Assembly: GCA_036266975.1 (NCBI GenBank)
Contig: DATAWZ010000219.1
Span: 1 to 30,131 of the forward strand
Direction of reading: 5' to 3'
DNA: 30,131 nt
Origin: DATAWZ01 sp036266975
GTDB taxonomy: Bacteria > Actinomycetota > Thermoleophilia > Solirubrobacterales > Solirubrobacteraceae
Part shown: positions 10,277 through 16,513 of the stretch, one piece after another
How the letters are laid out: each line of letters begins with the position of its first letter
Position numbering within the stretch: the stretch's first letter is position 1
The notes under the pieces: generated by a model
What the model saw: the letters and a program-made list of their open reading frames with translations, nothing else
Database searches by the model: none
Told to the model about the DNA's origin: nothing
Made by a program: the position numbers and the translations under genes

Positions 10277-10283
10277 AGGAGGA
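10277..10283 (+). promoter_or_regulatory. strong Shine-Dalgarno upstream of carD aligned to an AUU codon
   Basis: AGGAGGA is the best ribosome-binding site in this part of the window. Six nt after AGGAGG lies ATT (10289), in frame with carD and six codons before the GTG at 10307. The GTG has its own weaker AGGGA (10296-10300) with 6 nt spacing. Either may be the true start. Confidence 0.5.
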
Positions 10284-10306
10284 CAGTCATTCCCCAGGGA
10301 ACGGAA

Positions 10307-10864
10307 GTGCTGGACGAGGAGGATCTGGAGGTCACCCGCGAGGTCGAGTTCATCGAGTTCGAACTCGGCGATCACGTGGTCTACCCCCACCACGGCGCGG
10401 GCAAGGTGCTGCAGAAGGAGGAGAAGGAGGTCTTTGGCGAGGTTCGGGAGTACCTCACGATCAAGATCCTCCACAACGACATGACCGTCATGGTCCCGAC
10501 CGAGAACGCCGCGCTGGCCGGCCTGCGCCGCGTGATCGACGAGGAGACGGTGACCAAGGTGCTCGACGTCCTGCGGGACGACGTGTCCGAGATGCCGAAG
10601 AACTGGAACCGGCGTTTCAAGCACAACCGCGACAAGATCAAGACCGGCGACATCTATGAGCTCGCCGAGGTCGTCCGCAACCTCGCGCTGCGCGAGAGCG
10701 AGAAGGGGCTGTCGACCGGCGAGAAGCAGATGTTCACCCGCGCCAAGAAGATCCTGGCCTCCGAGCTGATGTACGCGCTCGACAAGGACGAGGTCGAGGC
10801 CGAGAGCTACCTCGACGAGTTGCTGGCCAACTCGGCAAGCGAGAAGCTCGCGACCGTGAAGTAA
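10307..10864 (+). CDS. carD: CarD family RNA polymerase-binding transcription regulator
   Basis: CarD binds the RNA polymerase beta subunit and stabilises open promoter complexes, notably at rRNA promoters. From GTG 10307 the product has 185 residues. The RNAP-interacting Tudor-like domain begins at ELGDHVVYPHHGAGKV (about 19-34) and the C-terminal helical DNA-binding domain spans about 85-175, including the conserved Trp in KNWNRRFKHN. Typical actinobacterial CarD begins close to the GDxVVYPHHG motif, so the acidic 17-residue N-terminal extension is unusual. An in-frame AUU at 10289 with a better ribosome-binding site would extend it by six more residues. CarD directly precedes ispD, as in Mycobacterium. 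Confidence 0.95.
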   Translation: MLDEEDLEVTREVEFIEFELGDHVVYPHHGAGKVLQKEEKEVFGEVREYLTIKILHNDMTVMVPTENAALAGLRRVIDEETVTKVLDVLRDDVSEMPKNWNRRFKHNRDKIKTGDIYELAEVVRNLALRESEKGLSTGEKQMFTRAKKILASELMYALDKDEVEAESYLDELLANSASEKLATVK

Positions 10865-10877
10865 CCGGGGGAGGCCC

Positions 10878-10910
10878 CCGCGCACGCAGCCCACAATGCT
10901 GCGTGCGCGG
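10878..10910 (+). terminator. 13-bp perfect hairpin between carD and ispD
   Basis: CCGCGCACGCAGC (10878-10890) pairs perfectly with 10898-10910 around a CCACAAT loop. It starts 13 nt after the carD stop and ends 16 nt before the ispD ATG. It lacks a T-tract. It is either a terminator separating carD from ispD or an attenuator in a shared transcript. Confidence 0.6.
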
Positions 10911-10926
10911 AGACCCCCAGAGGCCC

Positions 10927-11595
10927 ATGGCGATCGCTCTCATCGTGGCCGCCGGGCGAGGGGAGCGCCTCGGGTACGCGCAGCCGAAGGCGCTGATCCC
11001 GCTCGCCGGCCGTCCGCTGCTCGCCTGGAGCGTGCAGGCGCTCGCCGAGGTGCGCGCGATCGAGCAGATCGTGCTCGCACTCCCGGGCGACGATCTCCAC
11101 GCCGCGCCGGCGGGCACCCTCGCCGTCGCCGGCGGCGCGACCCGCTCGGAGTCCGTGCAGCGCGCGCTCGCCGCCGCCGGGCCCGGCGACCCGGTGCTCG
11201 TGCACGACGCCGCGCGGCCCCTGCTCACACCCGAGCTCGCCCAGCGCGTGCTCGCCGCGCTCGAGGACCCCTCGCTCGACGCCGCGATCGCCGCGGCGCC
11301 GGTGAGCGACACGATCAAGCGCGTCGACGCCGAGCGGGTCGTCGAGGCGACACTTGACCGCTCGGCGCTGTGGGCGGTGCAGACGCCGCAGGTCTTCCGC
11401 CGCGAGGCGCTCGAGCGCGCCCAGGCCGCGGGGCCGGAGGTGCTCGCCCAGGCCACCGACGACGCCTGGCTGATCGAGCGCGCGGGGGGGCGGGTCGCGA
11501 TCGTGCCCTCGCCGGCCGCGAATCTGAAGGTGACCACGCCGCTGGATTTGCGCGTGGCCGAGTTGCTTCTGGCCGAGCGGGGCGCTTCTCAGTAG
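10927..11595 (+). CDS. ispD: 2-C-methyl-D-erythritol 4-phosphate cytidylyltransferase
   Basis: Third step of the MEP isoprenoid pathway: MEP plus CTP gives CDP-ME. The 222-residue product shows the nucleotide-binding AAGRGERLGYAQPKALIPLAG (about 8-28), VHDAARPLL, the PVSDTIKRV segment, WAVQTPQVF and the C-terminal NLKVTTPLDL. These are standard IspD motifs and the length is normal. ATG 10927 is chosen because it starts at the conserved N-terminus; AGAGG lies 3 nt upstream, which is close. A GTG at 10903 sits inside the hairpin arm and is rejected. The next pathway enzyme but one, ispF, is downstream beyond a repeat tract and a PHP gene, so the usual ispD-ispF adjacency is broken. Confidence 0.95.
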   Translation: MAIALIVAAGRGERLGYAQPKALIPLAGRPLLAWSVQALAEVRAIEQIVLALPGDDLHAAPAGTLAVAGGATRSESVQRALAAAGPGDPVLVHDAARPLLTPELAQRVLAALEDPSLDAAIAAAPVSDTIKRVDAERVVEATLDRSALWAVQTPQVFRREALERAQAAGPEVLAQATDDAWLIERAGGRVAIVPSPAANLKVTTPLDLRVAELLLAERGASQ

Positions 11596-11625
11596 GGCGC
11601 ATCGCGTGGCGCCTGGTGCTCGGCT

Positions 11626-11660
11626 TTGGCGCTTGGCGCTTGGCGCTTGGCGCTCGGCGT
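11626..11660 (+). repeat. 7-bp tandem repeat (TTGGCGC)
   Basis: Four exact copies of TTGGCGC (11626-11653) are followed by a degenerate fifth. It begins 30 nt after the ispD stop. A period of seven makes a coding role unlikely. Confidence 0.85.
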
Positions 11661-11688
11661 GGGCGCTTGGTGGGGCGGTGGGCGGGGG

Positions 11689-11783
11689 GCGCTCGGTCGG
11701 GCGAGGGGCGCTCGGTCGGGCGAGGGGCGCTCGGTCGGGCGAGGGGCGCTCGGTCGGGCGAGAGGCGCTCGGCGCGGCGGGGG
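11689..11783 (+). repeat. 19-bp tandem repeat minisatellite
   Basis: The unit GCGCTCGGTCGGGCGAGGG is repeated head to tail: three exact copies (11689-11745), one copy with a single change (11746-11764) and one diverged copy (11765-11783). Nineteen is not a multiple of three, so the reading frame shifts every copy and translation is not conserved. Each unit contains CTCG and CGAG arms that can form a small hairpin. There are no spacers, so it is not a CRISPR. Confidence 0.9.
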
Positions 11784-11796
11784 CGCTCGGCGGCGT

Positions 11797-11835
11797 GTCC
11801 TGGATTTTGTGCGCTGGACGAATGTTTCCCAGGAC
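11797..11835. promoter_or_regulatory. inverted repeat with A+T-richer loop after the minisatellite
   Basis: GTCCTGG (11797-11803) and CCAGGAC (11829-11835) are perfect 7-bp arms around a 25-nt loop that is less G+C-rich than its surroundings. The remainder, to 11972, shows no gene I can support. Confidence 0.3.
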
Positions 11836-11972
11836 GCGCCGATGTGGAACAAGCGTTCCGCCCGGGGCGGACACACTCCGGTCACCCTCGCGCCACACGC
11901 CTGCCACAAAGCCGACCCGTCGGCGCGCGCCGGTGCACCCGGCCGGCAACAAGCGCGCCGCATGGCGCGCGC

Positions 11973-11978
11973 TAGCAT
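11973..11978 (+). promoter_or_regulatory. -10 box of the PHP gene, leaderless type (TAGCAT)
   Basis: TAGCAT lies 8 nt before the GTG start at 11987 and there is no Shine-Dalgarno. It implies that the PHP-ispF pair has its own promoter downstream of the repeat tract. Confidence 0.5.
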
Positions 11979-11986
11979 CGGCCGCC

Positions 11987-12820
11987 GTGCTGACCGACTA
12001 CCACGTGCACCTGCGCCCCGACGATCTCGGCGCGACCGCGGAGCGCTACTTCACCGCCGAGAACGTCGACCGCTACCGCGCGGTGGCCAGCGAGCGCGGG
12101 ATCGCGGAGCTGGGCGTCAGCGAGCACGTCCACCGCTTTCGCCAGGCGCTCGACGTCTGGCAGCACCCCTTCTGGCGCGAGCAGGCGCGCGACGACCTGG
12201 AGGGCTATGCCGCCTTCGTGCGCACGCGGACCGACCTGCGGTTGGGCATCGAGGCCGACTTCGTCGCCGGCCGCGAGGATCGCATGGGCAACCTGCTCCA
12301 GCAGATCGACTTCGACTACGTCGTCGGCTCGGTCCACTTCCTACGCGACGCCTCCGTCGACGACCCGGCCTACGACATCTGGCGCGGGACGAGCAGCGCC
12401 GAGCAGATCTGGCGCCAGTACTTCGCCACCCTGGCCGAGGCCGCCCGCTGCGGCCTGTTCGACATCCTCGCTCACCCGGACCTGATCAAGGTGTGGGGTG
12501 GCGACCGCCCCCGCCCGGAGGGCGACCTGCGCCGCTATTACGAGCCCGCCGTGGAGGCGATCGCCGAGTCGGGCATCGCCGTCGAGGTCTCCACCGCCGG
12601 CTGGCGCAAGCCGGTCGGCGAGCTCTACCCGGCGCCGGCGTTTCTGGAGATGTGCCTGGAGGCCGGCGCGCCGATCGCGCTCTCCAGCGACGCGCACGAG
12701 CCCGCCCACGTCGGCCACCGCTACGAGGAGGCCGTCGAGCTGCTGGACGGGCTCGGGGTGCGCGAGCTGTGCGTCTTCGAGGGACGCGGCCGGCGGCTCG
12801 TGCCCATGGGGCCCTCGTGA
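11987..12820 (+). CDS. PHP-domain histidinol-phosphatase-like phosphoesterase
   Basis: The 277-residue product is a PHP-family hydrolase of the HisJ/HisK type, which removes phosphate from histidinol phosphate. Metal-binding motifs occur in order: DYHVHL near the N-terminus, SEHVHRF, GIEADFV, VGSVHFL, LAHPDLIK and SSDAHEP near the C-terminus. No his genes are nearby, so the histidine-pathway role is by family only. The GTG at 11987 starts right at the first metal motif (VLTDYHVHL). It is preceded by TAGCAT rather than a ribosome-binding site. Its stop codon overlaps the ispF start by GTGA, so the two are translationally coupled. The gene has been inserted between ispD and ispF. Confidence 0.88.
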   Translation: MLTDYHVHLRPDDLGATAERYFTAENVDRYRAVASERGIAELGVSEHVHRFRQALDVWQHPFWREQARDDLEGYAAFVRTRTDLRLGIEADFVAGREDRMGNLLQQIDFDYVVGSVHFLRDASVDDPAYDIWRGTSSAEQIWRQYFATLAEAARCGLFDILAHPDLIKVWGGDRPRPEGDLRRYYEPAVEAIAESGIAVEVSTAGWRKPVGELYPAPAFLEMCLEAGAPIALSSDAHEPAHVGHRYEEAVELLDGLGVRELCVFEGRGRRLVPMGPS

Positions 12821-13314
12821 GTGACCCCGAGTCGGGCACGGTGACCAGCGGGATCGGCTGGGACAGCCACCGGCTCGTCCCCGGTCGCCCACTCATCCTC
12901 GGCGGCGTGCGCCTCGAGTTCGCGCGCGGGCTTCAGGGCCACTCCGACGCCGACGTGCTCGCCCATGCGATCATCGACGCGTTGCTGGGCGCCGCCGGGC
13001 TCGATGACATCGGCCATCACTTCCCCGACAGCGACGAGCGCTACCGCGGCGCGGACTCGATGACGCTGCTGGACATGACCGTGACCAACGTCGTCGCCGC
13101 TGGCTACCGGGTGGTGCACGTCGACAGTACGGTCGTCATGGAGCGCCCCAAGCTCGCTCCCTATCGCGATCAGATCCGCGCCCGCCTGGCCGAGGCGCTG
13201 GGCGTGTCGCCCGCCCACGCCAACGTGAAGGCGAGCACCGGCGAGGGCATGGGCTTCGTCGGGCGTGGCGAGGGCATCGCCGCGCTCGCGGTGGCCACAC
13301 TACGGCGCGAATAA
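12817..13314 (+). CDS. ispF: 2-C-methyl-D-erythritol 2,4-cyclodiphosphate synthase
   Basis: Fifth step of the MEP pathway: CDP-ME 2-phosphate gives MEcPP and CMP. From GTG 12817 the product has 165 residues. The zinc ligands lie in IGWDSHRL (DxH) and HSDADVLAHAIIDALLGAAG. The segments IGHHFPD, SDERYRGADS and KASTGEGMGFVGRGEG are family signatures. The start overlaps the PHP stop as GTGA. Another in-frame GTG at 12841 would begin just before the first conserved strand, so a short N-terminal extension is uncertain. In Bacillus and Mycobacterium ispF is followed by tRNA synthetase genes; here an 11-kb accessory region intervenes before cysS. Confidence 0.95.
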   Translation: MSDPESGTVTSGIGWDSHRLVPGRPLILGGVRLEFARGLQGHSDADVLAHAIIDALLGAAGLDDIGHHFPDSDERYRGADSMTLLDMTVTNVVAAGYRVVHVDSTVVMERPKLAPYRDQIRARLAEALGVSPAHANVKASTGEGMGFVGRGEGIAALAVATLRRE

Positions 13315-13361
13315 GCCCTGCGCGACTGGCCGCCGCTCCGGCCGCTCCGCTGCTCCCGCTG

Positions 13362-13379
13362 CGGCAAACGGCGTTGCCG
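13362..13379 (+). terminator. terminator-like hairpin after ispF
   Basis: CGGCAA (13362-13367) pairs with TTGCCG (13374-13379) around ACGGCG, about 50 nt after the ispF stop. There is no T-tract. Confidence 0.3.
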
Positions 13380-13446
13380 GTCGTGAGGTCGGCTGGAAAT
13401 CGACGATGCTCAGTGCGCGCGATCGATGTGCGGTCAGACTGTGCAC

Positions 13447-14292
13447 ATGAGCGAGACCGGCATCTTCATCGTGCCCAGTGCCGAGGACCCAGAGCTGACC
13501 GTCAGCCAGGCGCTGGCCGCCGACGCGGCCGGACTCGAGTACGTCGCCGTCCAGGATCACCCCTACCAGCGGCGCTTCTTCGACACGTGGACGTTCTTGT
13601 CCTATGTCGCGGGACGAACCGCGTCGGTCCGGTTGCTGACCGACGTCGTCAACCTGCCGCTGCGGCCCCCGAGCGTGCTGGCCAAGTCAGCCGCGTCACT
13701 TGACGTCCTCAGCGGCGGTCGAGTGGAGATCGGAATCGGAGCGGGTGGCTTCTGGGACGCGGTCGCCGCGATGGGCGGTCCGCGCCGCAGTCCGCGCGAA
13801 TCGGTCGACGCGCTCCAGGAGGCAATCGCGATCATTCGCGACTTCTGGGCCGGTGCTGAGGTGATCCGGCGCGAGGGCGAGCACTATCGAGTAGTCGGGG
13901 CGAAGCCGGGTCCGCCTCCGGCTCATCGCATCGGCCTGTGGATCGGCGCATACGGCCCACGGATGCTCCGCCTCACTGGCCGCCTCGGCGACGCCTGGCT
14001 GCCGAGCCTTGGCGGCCATTACCTGCAGCCTGCGGACGTGCCACCGATGCACGCCGCGATCGACGACGCCGCGCGTGCCGCCGGCCGCGACCCGTCCGAG
14101 ATCAGGCGCGCGATCAACGTGATGGCGCTCGAGGGCGACGCGGGTGGCTGGGTGGACCAGCTGGTGACGATCGCGACCGAGCTTCGGTTCGAGACGCTGC
14201 TCGTCGGAACGCCGGCCGATTGTCCCGTTGACTTCATCCGCCGGCTGGGCGAGGAGATCGCGCCAGAGGTGCGTTCGCGCACGACTGGCTAG
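13447..14292 (+). CDS. luciferase-like (LLM) F420/flavin-dependent oxidoreductase
   Basis: The 281-residue product is a short member of the bacterial luciferase/F420-dependent oxidoreductase TIM-barrel family. Typical features are the AAGLEYVAVQDHPYQ region after the first helix, SVRLLTDVVNLPLRPPSVLAK, and the diagnostic SGGRVEIGIGAGGFW (about 95-110), followed by the strand HRIGLWIGAYGPRML. In actinobacteria such proteins commonly use coenzyme F420, but F420 versus FMN cannot be decided here. ATG 13447 is preferred over ATG 13426 because it begins at the first strand. CAGACT at 13435-13440 sits 6 nt upstream as a weak leaderless -10. Codon use is less G+C-biased than in ispF. The substrate is unknown. 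Confidence 0.85.
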   Translation: MSETGIFIVPSAEDPELTVSQALAADAAGLEYVAVQDHPYQRRFFDTWTFLSYVAGRTASVRLLTDVVNLPLRPPSVLAKSAASLDVLSGGRVEIGIGAGGFWDAVAAMGGPRRSPRESVDALQEAIAIIRDFWAGAEVIRREGEHYRVVGAKPGPPPAHRIGLWIGAYGPRMLRLTGRLGDAWLPSLGGHYLQPADVPPMHAAIDDAARAAGRDPSEIRRAINVMALEGDAGGWVDQLVTIATELRFETLLVGTPADCPVDFIRRLGEEIAPEVRSRTTG

Positions 14293-14293
14293 T

Positions 14294-14327
14294 CGCCGCC
14301 ATTCCGATCGCGCGGTTCGTGGCGGCG
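14294..14327 (+). terminator. terminator-like hairpin after the LLM gene
   Basis: CGCCGCC (14294-14300) and GGCGGCG (14321-14327) are perfect 7-bp arms directly after the TAG stop. The loop is 20 nt and contains CGA/TCG pairing. There is no T-tract. Confidence 0.4.
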
Positions 14328-14747
14328 GGATGATCAGAGATCGTACGGTGAGGAGCGGCCCAATGCTCAAGATTGGTGAGCATGCGGGCGACAGTCCGAC
14401 TCGCCACGCCTCCTTCGTCGCATTGCGCGATGCGCCTCCTGCGTGTCACGAGAATCCTTCTCAGGCGGGACAACGCCAGCGGCGGGTCGACGACCTTGGA
14501 GGCGCTCGCCGGTCACCGCTTCGGCATCGAGGGGCTGTTCCGGCGCAACGAGTCGGAGGCAGCGCTGCGGTGAACGCGTCGCTCGCGCTGGTGGCGATCA
14601 GCGCGCGCCCGGGCGAGGGGCCAGTTCGTGATCGCCAGGTAGTCGCCGATCCGCCGAGGACAACGAGCGATCGAGCTGAGCGAGTCCTCCGAGCACGGCT
14701 ATGCTCCGGCGCGGAATGGTCTGGTACTCGGCGGGCACGGGCCGCGC
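14328..14747. other. gene-poor stretch, no supportable gene
   Basis: About 420 bp with short overlapping open frames on both strands, none with family motifs, a convincing start or high-G+C third-position bias. It may hold decayed gene remnants of the island. No repeat, tRNA or transposase piece was recognised. Confidence 0.4.
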
Positions 14748-15452
14748 GTGAGAGGTCGCCCGTTGGCCATCCGCGTCGCGGGCGTCTGCTGGCTCGGGGT
14801 GTGTACCGCGATGGCGGCGTGCGGAGCGACCGCCGCCCCGCTTTCGCAGCGCGCCGCCGGAGCACGTCCTGCCGCGCTGACCCCAAGCCTGCCGCCCGCG
14901 CCGGCGGCGGTGGCGCGGCTCTGCGGCCGGGTCCGGCGCTCGGTCCGATTCCCGGTGCAGTGTCCAAGCGACTGGCCGCCGACGCGTGCCACCGGCCAAC
15001 CCGAGCTTCAGGTGCTCACGCTGCGTCCCGGGATCTACTTGGTGAACGCGTTCAACGGGATCGATGACCGCAGCCCGCACGTCTTCCACCTCTTATTCGG
15101 CGGTCAGCAGGCGCCGGTCAGCGGATCGCTGAACTCGATCGAGCCCGGGCTGCGGCTCACGACCCGCAACGTGGAGATCCCCAGGCGCGGCGGGGGCGTC
15201 TTCCTTCAGCAGCGGGCGGCCCGCCACATCGGGACCACGACGTTCCGCGGCCATCACGCCTGGATCCTGCGCGAGCCGCTATACCCACAAGGCGGAATGC
15301 AGGGCGGCCACGAGATCGTGCTGTGGAACCAGGACGGGCACGGCTATCTGGTCTCCGTTCACGGCCTGCGGCTGAGCGAGCAGACCCTCGTCGGCATCGC
15401 GACAGCGCTCGCGCGCTCCACGGCGGCCGCGAAGGTGACCGCAGGGACGTAA
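14748..15452 (+). CDS. putative secreted lipoprotein, function unknown
   Basis: I do not recognise a named family. The 234-residue product opens with a basic residue pair and a hydrophobic stretch (VAGVCWLGVCTAMAAC, about 10-25) that resembles a lipoprotein signal, with Cys25 as a non-ideal lipobox (Met at -3). An Ala/Pro-rich linker (26-53) leads to a globular domain of about 175 residues. The C-terminal third (GHEIVLWNQDGHGYLVSVHG, then LSEQTLVGIATALARS) resembles the end of DUF4367-like domains of extracytoplasmic regulators; this is a weak analogy. The GTG start at 14748 has no good ribosome-binding site, and a TTG at 14763 is possible. A perfect hairpin begins at the stop codon. Surroundings are accessory. 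Confidence 0.6.
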   Translation: MRGRPLAIRVAGVCWLGVCTAMAACGATAAPLSQRAAGARPAALTPSLPPAPAAVARLCGRVRRSVRFPVQCPSDWPPTRATGQPELQVLTLRPGIYLVNAFNGIDDRSPHVFHLLFGGQQAPVSGSLNSIEPGLRLTTRNVEIPRRGGGVFLQQRAARHIGTTTFRGHHAWILREPLYPQGGMQGGHEIVLWNQDGHGYLVSVHGLRLSEQTLVGIATALARSTAAAKVTAGT

Positions 15453-15480
15453 GGACGGGACCCGCCGCCGCCGCCGTCCT
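15452..15480 (+). terminator. terminator-like hairpin at the stop of the putative lipoprotein
   Basis: AGGACGG (15452-15458) pairs perfectly with CCGTCCT (15474-15480). The 15-nt loop holds a GCC trinucleotide run. It begins on the last base of the TAA stop. Confidence 0.45.
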
Positions 15481-15778
15481 CGTCGCGGCCCGGTCCGGTC
15501 CGCGGGCACACGATTCTGTCCGGGCCGCTTCGAGGCCACGAGCGGCTCTGCTTTTACGCGAAGGCAGCGCTGGCGTCTTCAGCAGGGCGCGGGGCTTGGA
15601 AGCTGACGAGCAAGCTTTGCGCGGGTCGCTGCCGCAGCACTCACGATGCCTTTGGCGATCGAGCGCTCGTCCGCCCAGGCCGCGATCCGATCTGCGGACC
15701 GGATCGTCGCCCCGCAGGGGCCACTGCACGCCTCCTTCGTCGGCGAACCGCTCGTGCCCGTTCTGGCGGTCGCGACGC
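15481..15778. other. convergent intergenic stretch, no supportable gene
   Basis: About 300 bp between a + strand gene and a - strand gene. A 50-codon frame on + (ATG 15646 to TGA 15798) and a 67-codon frame on - (15782 to 15579) overlap each other, and neither has motifs or a clear start signal. Nothing certain is seen. Confidence 0.35.
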
Positions 15779-16390
15779 TCAAAGCGATCGTCGGCTGACC
15801 GTGGGACCTCGCCGCCTTGACGCTAACGACACGCGCGATCCGGCTGCCCCCCTGTCCGAGGACTGCATCCAGGCGGCGAGCGTGCGCAATGCGTCGCTCT
15901 CAACCAACGGCGCGGCGAACCCGACGACGCGGCGCTGCAGCTCTCCGCGTCGTGTCGGCACGTCGACGAACCGGTCGGGTAAACGCGGGCGCACCCCGAG
16001 GTGCTCCTCGGCTACGCCGCGATACTCGCGCTCCAGGCGCAGCGTCAGCCACCCCCGGTCAAAGACCCGGAGGGTTACCCCGTGCTCGCGAAGGGCCTGC
16101 TCCTGCTTAGGTCTGACCGCGTCGTATGACTCGGGTCGGTGTCGTAGCGCCTGAGCTCTCGGTCGACCTTGGCGGATCCACCTGTCCGCCAGTGAGTACT
16201 GCACGACGACGTACTCGTCGCCCCAGAGGCCCTTCTGCGCCCGCGCATCCCGCCCGCAGTCCCCCGTCGTGCCCGACATCACGAGCTCGTTGAGGTACTC
16301 GCGCTGGAGGATCACGCTCGCCACCCGGGCGAGCACCTCTGGGTCGCGAATCATCTGGACCGCCTGCTCGACCGAGTCGTATACCGGCAT
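15779..16390 (-). CDS. hypothetical protein downstream of hipBA
   Basis: The 203-residue product is not recognised. It starts MPVYDSVEQAVQMIRDPE, has a middle with alternating strands and helices (EYVVVQYSLADRWIRQG; GVTLRVFDRGWLTLRLEREY), and ends in a basic Arg/Ser-rich tail. No signal peptide or membrane segment is seen. Reality is supported by an ATG preceded at 7 nt by TAGCGT, the same leaderless arrangement as at well-identified genes in the window, and by the absence of a better frame on the other strand. It is 123 nt downstream of hipA on the same strand. The tail could be extended by a late frameshift. Function is unknown; an association with the toxin-antitoxin pair is only positional. 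Confidence 0.55.
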   Translation of the reverse strand: MPVYDSVEQAVQMIRDPEVLARVASVILQREYLNELVMSGTTGDCGRDARAQKGLWGDEYVVVQYSLADRWIRQGRPRAQALRHRPESYDAVRPKQEQALREHGVTLRVFDRGWLTLRLEREYRGVAEEHLGVRPRLPDRFVDVPTRRGELQRRVVGFAAPLVESDALRTLAAWMQSSDRGAAGSRVSLASRRRGPTVSRRSL

Positions 16391-16397
16391 CGGATTG

Positions 16398-16403
16398 ACG
16401 CTA
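16398..16403 (-). promoter_or_regulatory. -10 box of the hypothetical gene, leaderless type (TAGCGT)
   Basis: On the minus strand TAGCGT lies 7 nt before the ATG at 16390. This implies its own promoter rather than read-through from hipA. Confidence 0.4.
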
Positions 16404-16513
16404 CCGGTCGCTCCCGATCACCGAGGCGCGAGCTCTGAAGACCCGGGACAGCCCAGTTGGGCGGTGACTCTCAACGCATCGGACCGGCCACGCCGCCGGC
16501 GCCGAGCGGGCTA

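Noticed and set aside
11689..11783. CRISPR-like array
   Set aside because: The repeats are head to tail with no spacers, and no cas gene is present.
11606..11986. Possible N-terminal extensions of the PHP gene and ispF through the tandem repeats
   Set aside because: The 19-bp period shifts frame at each copy, and conserved protein starts at the GTG codons 11987 and 12817.
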